Of a stretch of 64,000 bases of DNA, positions 42,901-56,676 are shown piece by piece. Position 1 is the first letter of the stretch. Each line of letters begins with the position of its first letter. The stretch comes from Styela clava. Lineage: Eukaryota; Chordata; Ascidiacea; Stolidobranchia; Styelidae. The stretch spans positions 29,255,395-29,319,394 of the forward strand of contig NC_135250.1 in NCBI RefSeq assembly GCF_964204865.1, in the 5' to 3' direction. The notes under the pieces were generated by a model that saw only the letters and a program-made list of their open reading frames with translations, was not told the origin of the DNA and made no database searches. The translations under genes were made by a program, and so were the position numbers.

Positions 42901-44579
42901 ATATAAACTATCAATGAGCACTATGATTTAGTGTTTGGCGAATTGATTTAACTATATTGGCGTCACTTGCTAGAAGTTTCGGGTATAAAACCATAGTTAT
43001 CATTTTACCTGGGGTTCACTAAATTTAGTAGGCTACGTCGAGCCCAAATCTAATTATTCATAATATAACGCCATCGTCTATGATCCGCTCCATTCAAAAT
43101 CAGTGTAAACATAGAGATATTGTGTAAATAACTCAATAAAACGATTTTATTGATGTAACTTTCTCCTATCATGACCCAGACGACTTTTGTAATGCTCTTT
43201 TCTTGACCGAGTGAAAGTAAATACAATCCGACAGGGCGTCCTGTTTTTAAACTTAATTACATATTTGAGCAGTATTTAAAGAATGCGACAATACTACATT
43301 ATACTAATTTAATGTCAACTTATAAAGGTATACTTATGGGATAAGCATTTTGCCAAATTTGGACAAAGGCAATGATATGAGGTGAATTAGTGCAGTGTTG
43401 TTTTTACAGAAAACTTAACGTTAAATTCTCGAAAATGAGAAGCGCGCCACCTGTCCGTACACCTGTCCGTCAAACGCACCACCTGTACTAGGTATCAGCT
43501 CAAAGCGAAAGTGCATGTACTTACAGTTACATCTACAAACAATGACAATTCGGTCAAATTTGTAGGTGAAAGCCGTGGCAATGTTTGTAAGCATGTAGGG
43601 GAAATAATCAAACTGCGTTTTGGGACAGTTTTAAATGGATTACTCCAAAATTCTGCGGATTCCCGATTTTTGTACTAATTCCCCAAAGCAAATATTTACC
43701 GATTTCTGATGGCAATCCTGTCAAAGTCTTATGCTTGTGACGAAGTTGTCGTCTCTGTGATGCGTTGGCTCTTTGTCGAATCTGGGAAGTTGACGACAAA
43801 CGTTGGGAACGACGAAGATTTGCTTGACGTTCAAATTTGGCTCCGGATGTATCTGAAGTAATAAAAAAAAATTAATGAGCATTCACACTCTGCGTCGTGA
43901 AATATTGGCCATTACTTTAAATATACATGTCTATAAAGTCTTTACAATTTCGATTTTGGTATGACGTCGGTTCTCAATAAACCGTAACCACGTTTGTTGT
44001 TTTAATCAGTAATTGTTTAAGTATTGTTACCTCATTCAGTGCACCTGTGAGGGCCAAAACAAATAATATCGATGAATAAATTTTGCAATTTTAAAATCTT
44101 TTAGGACCCCATGGACACCCTACACATCGTGTTCGCCATATATACATTGGACAGTAAAATATTGCAAAATTCATGGCGGTTGTAACGTGTACCGAAAGCG
44201 CAACATTTAGAGCAGCGAAACCAATTTACATACTTTAACATAATGTTTAATGTTTTAGAACGGTGCTCAATATATTTCATAGATAATAAGTTTCAAATTA
44301 AAAAGTTATTTTTCTGCACAATCTGCAATTAACCATTGAAAATATGTTTAGATTACAAGTAAGAATCTTACCCAAAGCAATTGATTGCTTGTTTCGCAAA
44401 AAAATGTCTGATCAATCAGCAACTAAAGAATACATTTGGTGGTTGAAAAACTAAAGATATTACTCACCAACTTTGATGATGTCTATTTTAGAAGATGATG
44501 AGTCAATTTTCATCTTCTGATCCGGAGTTACTGTTGAAGACTCCTGATCTTTATTTACTCTATTGTTTACGTGAGAAGA
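33918..44579 (-). CDS. NHS: Nance-Horan syndrome (NHS/NHSL) family protein, 5'-partial, 15 exons (1403 codons seen)
   Basis: NHS proteins are scaffolds at the leading edge and junctions that bind Abi/WAVE and Ena/VASP to control actin. Exons (minus): 44579-44468, 43852-43700, 42668-42567, 42152-42040, 41748-41638, 41360-41238, 40975-40865, 40410-40297, 39631-39478, 38949-36522, 36184-36035, 35811-35713, 35332-35184, 34884-34698, 34023-33918 (TGA). All join in frame with GT-AG. Family marks, as I recall the vertebrate proteins: TPDQKM followed by AKFERQANLRRSQ and RHKHKTLTGLPSEI near the start (vertebrate FDRQASVRRS, KRRKTITGVPDNI); TSRDDFKALLLQNACR with QMTATEKLL near 1242-1270; and the tail SSKYNTRSRTPTRPMMAISE (vertebrate RYSMRNRIQSSPMTVISE). 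The 2.4-kb exon is disordered, with polyproline runs and two PPPTAPKSTSIK repeats. The first exon starts in phase 0 with no ATG, so the N-terminal WAVE-homology exons lie upstream; I could not find them in the window. Confidence 0.85.
34199..34250 (+). other. tRNA-like sequence, possible SINE head
   Basis: TAGTCTAGTGG fits the RNA polymerase III box A pattern. A proper box B at the right spacing is missing and a MITE interrupts the 3' side, so a functional tRNA is not supported. Confidence 0.3.
34251..34476. mobile_element. MITE family A variant inserted in a tRNA-like sequence
   Basis: Left GTACTCTCGAAGTATGTGAACC and right-end reverse complement with GCCCGAATTATGTGAACC are inverted. CTGTGTGG is found immediately left and right (8 bp). 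The insertion splits a stretch beginning GATGGCCTAGTCTAGTGG. Confidence 0.7.
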
Positions 44580-47500
44580 CTGTAAAAAATAATGTGAAAT
44601 GCTTGTCACTATATTAATTACTTAAATATGAACAATGGCAAAATTTAAATGACCTGACTATGATGAAAAACATTCTATGCTTCATAAAGGAATGAATGGG
44701 TGGTGGGGTGTGCTGAGTCTAGAGAAAGAAGCACACATTTTTTATTGTTAAACAAGTTTAGAAGACTCCAAAACAAATTTGTGTTTTAAATTGACCTCAT
44801 TAAACACAAATCTACATCGTAGGAGTAATACTATCTATGTATATTCCATAAGCACAAATCCAAGCCCTGTCATTCATATAACCAATTATGTGGTAAACAA
44901 ATAATAATAACAGTAGGTAGGTATAACATTGATCTATACAGTTTTAAATTGAATCGCTTTCTCATCCTGTCCTTTTACCCTTATCATTGGACTCGATTCA
45001 ATTGATGCGACAATCTTTGTTATCACTTATGACGTAAACTATCCTCTTCAATTTCGTACTTTCCGAAATTCCTCGTATACAGGTCGTGTGACCTGATTCG
45101 ATATATAATACAAGTCTACGATACACTGGCGATTTATGTCTATGGCAAATTCAATGATCTCTCTCTCTATCACTATACTTTGACGCAGATGGGCTGCAAA
45201 ATAAATCATTGTATCGAATGCAAAAACTATTACTACTACTTCGTGAATTGCCCTAATGTCTATTGACTCAAAAATATACGTTTGTAGCAGCAAAATATCT
45301 GCAGCGCAGGCCATTGAACTAAAAATTTCATTTAAATGCGTATCTCAATTTTACATTGAAAATCACAAACCTACCTACTGAGATACCAGTTTAAATTAGT
45401 GTTGTCTTGCCAGAAAACTGTCTAAATTTTGATACCCCTTCATACGTAACGTAGTTCAACATTAAATCTACCATGCTGATTTGTCAAAATTCACGAGTGA
45501 AACTGCTAAACTAACAATAACTGTTTGTTTTCTAACACGTTTATGTGACATACGAATCCGTCTCTATGTATCTGACCCACTTCCCAAAAACGTTACAATA
45601 TCATGTTACAAAGCTAACATTGTTTGACCCAGTTCCCGGTACCCCATGGAGTGTATTGTTTTTGCTCAATTACTATGTTATCCTTACTATGATCAAACTT
45701 CTCAGTGGAGCGTGATGTACCTCACACTTCTTTAGAATGGATCTGCACATTGCCTGCTTAAACTCTATTTGGGAATATCAGTTCTATATATTGTCTAAAT
45801 CATAGGGTATTATGGTAGGGTTGAAATGATATATAATAAGCTGGTCGTCAATTTATAAAATAAGCTACGAATCTGAATTTATAAACTTACAAGAACAATT
45901 TTTGATCTACCTGGTTAGCATGTAAACGACATGTCAATCCAGATACAACAAAATTGGCCTAGCTTTTTGAAAACTTGTTAAAATAAACCTAGCAGCCTTC
46001 ATTTTTGTGAGATTCACAGGATTTTTTTGCTGTTCGACTTGGAAAATATAGCAAGTTACTCCATTTTAGTTGCTTTGTTCTGACATAACTTCAAAAATGC
46101 GATATCATGATTACGTTGTAATTTGTGACTGTTAAATATCGAAATATTGTTATATATACTACAATAATCCGTAATAACTAGAAGTATTTCGACCTTGCAT
46201 ACAATTTCCAATCTAATTCAGATTTGGTATCCGAATGTTTTGCGTAGCAACAAGTAATTTAGCTCATTTCTCAAGTTTCTGTGTTATCTCTCCAGCTGGG
46301 TGATATCCTGTGTATAACAAATATACCTCGCCTAAATTTATTACCACACGAGGACGACGGGGTCAATAAACCTTAACGTGCTAAAATCTATAGACCGGAA
46401 TGACACAAGAATATTGTTTGCGATGACGTAATATCACTTCTTTTGAGTGTTTCGTTCAACTCTTCGCGGCTAAGTGAGCAAGGCTAGTGATATGAACCAT
46501 AACCACAAACGAGCAATTTACGAAAACGCTATCCAATTTTGTCATATTTCAAATTTAAGTTTGTTTGTTATGCGGCATGTATGTGTTGCATGTATTCTGA
46601 TTTTTTCTTCGTTATTAGTTTAAAATAAATGCAATTCGTGCAATAAATTTTTTTCTCAAAATCATGTTTCCACTGATGGCAATGAGACATATAAAATAAC
46701 AGCACAGTAAAATTACTAACTACCAAATGGCATATTAAACCGTTCTCATTCTCTCTAAATTTCAACATTGCGTTTCCAGTGTTATGTACTTTGCCAGTAA
46801 CGACACCAGCCGCTGCTGTTTAACTACCATCACATATGCTGACGATAGATAATTCTTGACTGTTTACATAAAGCCTGACCTATGGACCAGCTTCGGGAGC
46901 TTTGTGGTCCTCTTTGTGATTACAAGCCTCGCGGCGTAGGCTTTATTCTTTATTGATATTTTATATTCGATATCTTACTTACAGCTAATATATTACAAGA
47001 AATAAAAAACAGATAATATAAGTCTACGTATTGACTAACGTATTATATCGATTTCAGTGAATTCACAAAAAATCTTTAAATCCTCTATTTCCTGGCTAAA
47101 TTAGATTTCTAAGTTTTGAATTGTGTTGACGTGAATACAATAGTTACCCTCCTATAATCTTCCAATAATATTGATTCTCTACAATAACCAACATCACACT
47201 ATTTTCACGGACATTTTCCATATCTCACATTAAATTTTAGTTATTTTCAAATTATGAACCCACTAGAAAACTGGCAAATCCTTATTCAAAATAAAAATTT
47301 TACTATCATATCAAACGCCTTCCTGTATTTTTGACAAATTCCTTCCCTACATAATTTTGAATTAAAATGTCAAAGCCGACGATACCTATCCCAATGTTAT
47401 TTCCTATGCTATTCAAGCTATTTCAGAAGTCGTATCGGCTTCCTGCTCTAATTAAAGTACCAGTTCAACTACTGACATGAATCGTCTGCTAGACCTTCAT

Positions 47501-50500
47501 AGAACCTTTCGTTAAATAATGACTAGTCGGACTCTCTAGCCGAGGCAAGGTAGAAAGAAGCGCACACATTCGTCACAAAGCACTCATTGAAAATTATTGA
47601 AGCGTAGCGAGCCAGGTAAAGAAACTTTATCATTCTATTGGAAATCTAAATAAACGTTCGCTGCGCTCTGTTGGATATTTTGATGAATACACCGATCCGC
47701 GAAAAAATTACTAGATTGGGCTAGCTTGGCCTAGCAGTGGTATTAACGTGAACCGAAGGAATAGATATGAACCTTATACATTGTCAAATAAGACAAAGCA
47801 CGTGATCACTCGCAAGAACATATCTAATCCCAATGGCCCTTCGATACCATACATTTCCATGTAGCATGAACAATAATACGAGGTGGAAACATAAAACAGC
47901 AACATTTTATCCCATACTGGTTCCTAACTCTCTCATGAAAACACTTCACATCTCTCTCTTCTGATAATCAGAATAAACTCATCGAAAAGAGATATAATTC
48001 AGTAGTGTCCCATACTCCCATTCGGAAAAACGTTTTGGAGGGCGAACACAAAGATGCACTCGATAATGTATCAGAATAAATGAAACTAAATCTTTCTTGT
48101 CTGACATTGACAGAACTAGATTTTCCAGAAAAACTGGTATAAATTATAAAAACTGGGTCCATATTCTAAATGCCAATATTGTTGGACCAGCGCGCTGACA
48201 AATACGCTTTCGACTTAATAAGAATATTATATCGAGATACACATTCAGCGACACTCAAAAAATTTCGAACACACCTGCGGGCGTGATGTTGTTCATACAA
48301 AATGTCTTCAATTAATGGATAGGAATGCTAAAAATGTCTGGCTAGGTTTGTCATTAATAAGAGCTAAGGATTCAATTGTATGGTATTCAATAAGCCAATT
48401 TTATCCCTGAACGTGCTATTTTCCACACAAATATTATTGTACTCATATAATAGGACTGAAAACCTAAATTTAATTGTCGTCAAACTAGACCACAAAAATG
48501 CTTCTAATAATGATCAAAACAAATCTCTGATATTCTGGGTCTGTGAGTACGCAGAAAAAAATCCGAAAGTGAAAACATGATAAATGCTCACTTGTACGGA
48601 CATATTGTAAAAACGTTTATAGTAAACTAACGGCATATTTTTTAAAGCATGTTATATAGCAGATGTGAATGTTCGATAAAGTTAAAAACAAACAGTATAA
48701 TCCACAGTATATCGTCCAAAAAATGAAGTAAAGAAGTACGCGATTATTACGGTAATGAAATTCATTGTTGAACATTCCAAAGAAACCAGGGTTTTTATAC
48801 ATATACCCATCGCCAGTTTGCAGTAAAGGAAAAAATTGTTTTCATGAAGGATTGATTACAAGTTGGTACAGTAAAAGTTGGATTTGAGTTGGACTATACG
48901 AAGACGCGGTTGCACTCGTACAGCAGAAGTCAATTTTCTTCTGTAGTACCGACATTTCGATGGCCACCCCCCGCGCATGAGATTTCGTATAGAAAATGAA
49001 AGACAGTTTGATGTCCAGGGCATTGTCCAAGATGTATATTGCTAAATTGTCAGTGCATATGTGCACCATGGTGACGTAATTATCCATGTTTAAACTTGGT
49101 TGAAATTTAACACCTTTTAAACGTTTAGTTAACACCATGTTTCGCCATAAAGTGATGCGTCGTGTGTGTTAGAACCCCACCGAGTCCATTAGCGCTAGCT
49201 TTCTCTGGTTGCTTTTCATTGAAATGCGACGAAGCGAAAACGAACAAATGGTTTGTGTTCATTCATTCGTACAATTTCAAGTCTAAAACTTGTCATTTTG
49301 TTAGAAAAATACACGCTTGTGGTTAGTGAACAATTCTTCGGTAATAGCTAAGATTTAACTCAGTTAACAGTGAGCCTTTAGCTGGCTAATATATCTCTCA
49401 CACAATCCAGAACATTTCATACATAAGCATGTATAATCTGCGTTGGACAAGCTAAAACATCCATGCCTCAAATAAGTCAAATACTTTTTCCATTTTAATT
49501 TTTCTATCGTATTTTCTTGTGCAACATATTATTTTACCACCCGAGTCTCGTTTTAGCTTCTCTTGTAGAACCTTGAATTGCAAACCCATCAGTTACAAAT
49601 TATCAATGATCAAGTTATGAGCAATCACTAACTTGGGAAGACTCTTGCTATCACGCTCACTTTGTCTAACTGCACTGTTCAATTAAGTTAATAAGATTAA
49701 AGCTTGCGAGGCTGTGAATAATGCCTTGTTCTCAATATAGGAAATTAAAATACCACCAATACACGTTTAAATACAGCCTTGGGCGCATTACCATTAATAT
49801 TATCAATAAGAGGTTTGCGTTGAAATGAACGTGAAAAATTTTCACTCAGCCTTTTTCATTATAAACCGTCCAAAACAAACGTTGAAAAAATACTCAAACT
49901 GGTTCGGTTAATATAGGTAGCAACTTCAATCTAACACATAAATCTCAAAACGACTGACATCCACGCGCGATTATTCCGAATTCGAACGGCAGTAAAACAA
50001 TGCTTGGAAGCGCACACCTTTGTTTCGAATTACTCGCCGCGAAATGAAATCTTTCAATTGCTTCCAGTATCACGTTTCTATTGTAAAATGACTTCCTACA
50101 GAGTTGAAATCAGTACAGCAGTTTACATTTGATACATTCACTGACAAGATACCGTATCCGACTACCAACGGATTAGTAGACCCCATTGACCATAAAACGG
50201 TGTTATAAAAACTTGCAATTGGCGAAAACTTTAGCGCGTTTTCGGCTTTCAATTTCTTTATATACGTTATGGTTATACGTATTGCTGTATTTTTTATGTG
50301 AAGTTTTTGTGCTCATTTCGCTTAGAACAGAGCTCTACACAAGCAGCCAAAGCTGGGCCGTATTAATATTAATTTTGCTACAAATTAAATTTATTTTTGA
50401 TTATTATATATTAAAACATTTTGTATTACTCGATCTCTGAAATGGGCAAACTACAGTCCGCGGGCCAAATCCGGCTCGTTGGATAACTCAATCTGATCCG

Positions 50501-50690
50501 CCTGATGCTGCCACAATCAAACTAAAACCTTGTTAAGATTGCGATTAGATTTGCCCACCCCTGCAGCCTATCTATCCAGATATGGAAATTGCTGGCCTAA
50601 GATCAAGTTGCTCCCGGTCCAGTCGATAAGCATTCAGAAATAGCAGAATGATATAAATCAGTGACTCCAAAGGTTAACTTACCAGTTGTC
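44580..50690 (-). other. Upstream intron or 5' region of the NHS-like gene
   Basis: No coding exon of the N-terminal WAVE-homology domain was found on the minus strand here. ORFs at 45048-45314 and 48842-49138 show no family resemblance, no repeats and no plausible splice partners. A good donor (CTG then GTAAGTTAACC on the minus strand) at about 50692 ends a short open stretch with a nearby stop, and could mark a noncoding 5' exon, but this is weak. Otherwise A+T-rich unique sequence. Confidence 0.3.
50443..50570. mobile_element. Short hAT-like remnant, relative of 11963-12238
   Basis: Left side ATGGGCAAACTACAGTCC with GCGGGCCAAATCC; right side GATTTGCCCACCCCTGCAG. Internally deleted copy of the same family, at most 130 bp. 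Confidence 0.6.
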
Positions 50691-50925
50691 CAGTGTTCTC
50701 GCAAAAATTCTTTATCCACTACGAGACTTCCAGGCTATGGAACCGGTAACCCAAACAAACTTACGCGCTTCGTTGAGCGTATCTGACACCAGTTCACACG
50801 ATGTAAGCAAGACACTCGAATACCAGATTGCTACATCATTGTGACACAAGATACTGTCTTAAACCTTATAATGAACGGCGTGTTTAAATTTTGAATTTCG
50901 AACTATGTTTGATTCTACAGCGTTT

Positions 50926-51111
50926 CATATGTGTGTGCACCAATATGGAGGCAACTAATTTTGTTCACCTACTTTACATCAAGTTGTGTAAAGGGACTGA
51001 AACCTATGAGCAGGGGGTATCCACTTGACTGACACAGACAGTCCCCGATATCAAAATAAGGAAAATTGGAATAAAATTATGGCCTAACCTGGTACACACA
51101 CTACAGGAGTA
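50926..51111 (+). mobile_element. Dispersed MITE family A, copy 6
   Basis: Contains ACCAATATGGAGGCAACTAA, TTACATCAAGTTGTGTAAAG and ends CTACAGGAGTACC. The GGCGCTCC start is lost. Confidence 0.75.
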
Positions 51112-54100
51112 CCGATCCTACGATGTTGTATTCACATTTTCTAACGCCAACTTTGTGGAAATAGATTGTCTAGAATTGAACCTGTTGAATAACTACGGTG
51201 TCAAATTAAGACTTTTCTACTGTAGCGTGTCAATTTCGATATACTGATGACCTTTCTGTGAATGATTCACTATAACAAAAGACTAACAGTGATTCATCGT
51301 TTCAAGTACATTTTGAGTTGAGTTTCTGGTGACTCGATGGTTTAAAATACCAGCGTAGGGTAGTACCAAAATGAAAGTTCGCATAGCTTAGTATAGTTAT
51401 CAAGCTCATTTGCCATTCATAAAATTCTACAAAGTTAACTTCTTAAGCTAAACGTGATTTTTTCACACTGATAAGCACAACAGTATGCGTGAATTTTTGG
51501 ACATCTCAAGACAAATTTCAATGTTTTTCATGATAGTATAAATCTCGAAACAACGCTGTATTAATCTGAAATTTTTCTTACTGAATTTAAACATTATTTG
51601 GTCTAATGGGCTCACCCCAGAATTGTACAGTGTTTTTATCCATACAAAAATACGGTATTCCATTAATTTTTGGATAACGTGCGATAACTACTGTTCTTGT
51701 AAAATGCCTTCAATTATGTAATACAATTGATGTTTTCTATAACAGCTCCGTTTGTGTTAAAACTAAATTTGTTGATTCATTTCAGCGATCGCGCTTAAAC
51801 CCTTGTTGAGTACACGTGTGCTGGTTTGCACTTAAAATTTCGGTGATGCAATTGGAACTAATTTGACTACTAACTTAGATCAGTCACATGAGTTGAAGTT
51901 CACAAACGCCCCAGGCAAATGCGTCAAGTTCAAGCTATATTGGGCGAAATAAAAACAACGTAAATGTCAAACGAGGTTTCTAAACTCTCACAAAATTAGC
52001 TGTAATATGGACCCTAAATGGGGTCGTATACTGCAATAAATGACTCAGCTAATACTCGTAATACATCGCGCAATGTGTAACATATGTTACAAAGCATTTA
52101 AAAGTGTTATTTTCATCTCGCATTAGGGTCGTGAACCCAATTTAATATTCGCTTTTCAGTTTGTCGTGTAACCACAAAATTTCCCCGGTGGGAGAGTCGT
52201 TAGCAAGTCAGACGTTTTTTTTGCGTTGACTCACGTATATGTAGCTTCAGGTGGGTAATTATGCCTTCAAAATAACTGCTATGGTCTCAGAAAAACATCA
52301 CCGCCAGACAAAAAATATACAAACTGGTCAATTTGAATCTCGTTTACAACATGAAAACGTATATTATACAAAACAACCGTGTATCAATAATAGTGTGTAA
52401 CTGCCGCCTAGCTTTCAGTAGCGCGAATCCCAGCCTGGCCCCAAGCAACAGCAGAATATAAATAAATTAAAAAAGAAGTTCAAATACCCAGTAAATTAAA
52501 TGCTGGTACATATCTTCCACAATTGAAAACTCGGAACTTTGAAAACAAATGTTTATTTCCAAATGCAAAATCAAGCCTTGAGCCAAATCGGATCCGAATC
52601 GTGAATAATAACAAGTCTAAATAATCTATTGTGTAATTTCATATACTGTTTGAGTCGCGAATATCAACAAACAAACGACTATTCACCAGTTATTCCGCAA
52701 ACAACGCTTTATAATAAAAGTATAACTATCTTTGTTAGGTCAAAATGGATTAATACTTGACTTGAACATTATAATGAATTGAATCGAATCTCATGAAAAC
52801 AGACTATGATAACAAACACTAAATCTGTGAAAAAAAATTCACATTGAATTTACGAACCAGCAATCGATGTAACGTTTTTTTTTAAGTCAAAAAACTTTCA
52901 GCAAACATGTAATGTATACGGCTTGTCAAGCAAGGGAATTACATAAGATAATATCCATCGCAATTAAGATTGCTGGCGACGATAAGGTTTGTTATAGACG
53001 TCTGCTATACGAGGTTGACGTACTAAAACACGGCCTGACCCTTTTATTCATTTAATCGGATCTGATAATCGTGTCAAGTTTATCCTAGCCTTACGTGTTA
53101 TCATCAATCTGATATACTTCATGTTTGAAGATGCCTGATTGATAGGCATTACTTATTAAAACTAAAACTCTATATCAATCAATATATCAAAATACTGTAT
53201 AATAATGCGAAAACGACGAACAATTTCCCAGATTCCAAAAAAACACTCAGTAAAGAATAATGAATTTTCATAAAATTATGAAAATCAGCAAAATCACGCT
53301 TAGTCTGAAAATGGAAAACAAACATATTTGTAAAGCATAGAACTCATTTTGCTAACGATTAGTGTCCACTTCGGGTCTCCGAAAAAATACTTTTGTCTTG
53401 TCTAGATTATATAACACTTTCAAACTTTAGACTGAATTTCTGTAATAAAAGGTATGATATGCTGCCTAGTTACTGCGCTTCAATTTCGCTTTGTTGTATT
53501 TCATCGTTTAACCATAAGCACATTTTGGTAAATTCATTCATGTCAAATTACATTTAGTTGTTTGAACATGTTATTTTAAGGCCACATACCTGTCAGAAAT
53601 TCGTTCATTTTAAACTCACTGTTCCATTACATTGCCTATAAAACTAGTAATAAAAGACCTCTGTTGCCTAACATTGAACACGGATGTAGACTCCTAACTG
53701 TTCCGTAAAACGTAAAGGAAATTGGCATTGCCTATTTTACTGCCATTCAGAAATTTATCCCTGAAATTACCTCCCTGACATACCAATAGTGTGAAAAAGA
53801 AAATAAACGAAAAGTAGTTTAATCTCACAAAAAACATGATCTTGCATTTCCAATGTAAAATTCTTTGTCTTTGAATGCTCGAACTATACGATTTAAACAT
53901 AGATAAATGAAAAAAACTGTATAAACTGTTTACGTCCAGATAAGCAGCCGCAGCGTAGATTACTATGTTAGCTCTGGAACGCTTCAAACGACTTCCTTCG
54001 TTGCTTGTAAACATAGGTCCTTTCACCGTATTTCTATTAAGCTCACTATTTCTTATTTCAAATACTGCCATAGCTCTATGGCAGATCCTGTTTTTATAAT

Positions 54101-54662
54101 TCAATACATATTCAATTTAAGTACTGTAATATGTTCCTCAAGCAATTCCATAAAGGTTAGAACGAACGCCGGTTCTAATTCTTCCCACAAATACAGCACG
54201 AACCAGTAGTGTGACTCTACTGCGAATTACTCAATTTGACTGAATTATCGCCTTCATAAAATTTTACTGTCTCGCACTTCACATGAAAAACAACTTGCAC
54301 TAATATGACCCGAAGGGACGAAGGTCGTAATTTTCTCAGCTATACGTGCTAACGTCATACGCACGGTACGATTACTAATGTTTTGGGTTTGAAAAATATT
54401 CCGATACTCAAATTTCACGTCATTTGAAGCTATTTCTATCAAATTTGGAATTTCCATAAACGTGGTCACCTTTTAGTACCATTCAACATAACGCAACCTG
54501 TTTATATCATGGAAAAGTCTAGGACAAAATTACATGAATATTTTATTGACCCACGAGTTAAAGAACCATCTATTGTACTCTCCCCACATACATACATACA
54601 TGATGTGAACTCACAAAATGGTTTCATGCGAGCCGATCGAAAACATTACTGGTAGACATTCG

Positions 54663-54873
54663 GCGCTCCAGAAGTGTGTGTACCAATATTCCATAACTCA
54701 TTTTCTTCGCCTATTTTACATCAAGTTGATAAAGGTACAGAAACATATGGGCAAGTGGTATATTCAATTGGCCAACACAGACAGTCCCCGAGCTCGTAAT
54801 AGAACTAAAGTAGGAAAAATCAGAATAAAAGTATGGCCTAACCCTAAACTGGCACACATACTACGGGAGTACC
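54663..54873 (+). mobile_element. Dispersed MITE family A, copy 7
   Basis: Starts GGCGCTCCAGAAGTGTGTG and ends CTACGGGAGTACC. AGACATTC is present exactly on both sides; with copy 4 this fixes the family's 8-bp target size. Confidence 0.88.
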
Positions 54874-56395
54874 AGACATTCATTATATGATACGTATTGT
54901 TAGCTACAAAACAGACCGTTTCATCTTACAATAACACCCAGAATGTACTCATAATTCCGTCAGCTCAATGAATAATATCCTATCGTAAAACTTTAACTAG
55001 AGACTCGTGTAGTTTCTCCTCTGTGGTGAGCAAAATGCGTGAAAACACTGGCGAACCTTGTGAACGAATTCTTTTCGCTGTGACGCACGCATATGCGATT
55101 ACATGCGTCTTAAATGGACCGAAAACACCGTTCTGTTGACATGGAAACCACAAAAACTTGTCTAAGCCAAAATATTTCAGACGTTACGTTGACAAGTTTT
55201 ATCGTCAAGTTAACAGTGCCCTCCCTGCATACAGTATCGTTTGACATATAGCATAACAATTTATACTACAATAGCAGGCCCTGTACAATAGTAACTTGGT
55301 ATAACAGATATCTTTTCGAGATTATTGCAATATGGATCTGACATTTTACCTGAGTTATATTCAATAGGCTTCAAGCTTTGCTACAAAAAGATTCTGTCAC
55401 GTTGGGGAACTCGTGTCTATCCAACGAAAATCCCGTGTTTGCCCAAGGACACTTATTTGATTATATATAGCAGATACCTGGGTGAAGATGTAACAACTAT
55501 ACAACTATATATACTAACTAAATGAGCAGAATTTAAACATACAACAGAGATAATTTTTATATCTATTTTGTAGCATAGAATATTCGATGAAAATACTTAA
55601 AATTCACTACCGTATTCTTATCAAAACATGTTCCACTTACTGTCCATATTCTGCTATATATAACTACATGATCTGCTATCATCTTACGCGACGCAAAGTA
55701 ATATGACATCTAACTCCGAGCGCTATATGTTTGCTTCAATCTGGTAACGCCCTGTATGTTTGCCATTTTATGTCATCAGTCAGGTATTCACATGTACATG
55801 TTCGGTGTTCCATCAAATCTGGCAACACCAAACTTGAGACATGGATTATATTCTAGCGTAGAACATCGTTTTATTCGCTGAATGTGTTTGAACAAGTTAG
55901 ACTTCATTTCACGACTTAACGACAATGTAAATCTTATTTCCAAAGCAATGTAAATAGCAACAAAATTCAGTAAATTTATTGTCTTATACTGGTAATAGTT
56001 CACGATCTTTCTTATCTAAGATAACGCTAAAATATATTCTTGGTATCACTATTCGGCTGACATTTTTTAGACTAATAGATTAACGCTATGGTCATTGGTA
56101 CATATAATTGACTCGTGATAGGCTCAATGAACAATACCTGAAACTTTACAGTTTTTGTCACAATGTGATATCAAATATTGAATTTGTGACCAAGTCTAGA
56201 CTAGGGCCGGTCTGTCCGGGTTTAACTGGATAAAACAACAAATCAGAATAGGCGGAGGCAATGCGATAAACGCCTTCAATAACACTCTCAAGTTGATTCA
56301 GTATCCATAACTATCGACAGGACCTGTAACACAACCGCAAACTTTGTCATTTGGTAGGATAATGACTTCGCAAATCAACATATTAAATGTTAAAT

Positions 56396-56676
56396 CAGCG
56401 GTTCTCTATCTTTTTTAGGCGCCCCCTTTTTTAGAATTTTTCAAGTCTCGCGCCGCACCTCAAAGATAACTAGCTAACAATAAGCTACAAATAACAGACG
56501 GTAAGGGGAAATATGTTTTATTCAAAAATACGTGGATGGAACGTAAATATCCAAAATAGGGCGGGCAAGATCAATCTTGAGAATATTTTTATTTTCAAAT
56601 AGCTTCACGCCCCATCAAAAAATATCTACGCTCCCTCCCCCCTTGTAGGGCGCGCCCCACCGTTAGAGTAACACTG
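56396..56676. mobile_element. hAT-like MITE, inverted relative of 10828-11112
   Basis: Starts CAGCGGTTCTCTA and ends with the inverted equivalent (TAGAGTAACACTG). Flanking octamers TGTTAAAT and TGCTAAAC agree at 6 of 8 positions. The interior matches the reverse complement of 10828-11112, including the segment with GTGGATGGAACG and CCAAAATA. Confidence 0.75.

Noticed and set aside
53694..54104. 136-codon minus-strand ORF
   Set aside because: No recognisable domain, and composition like the surrounding DNA; length is plausible by chance in 64 kb.
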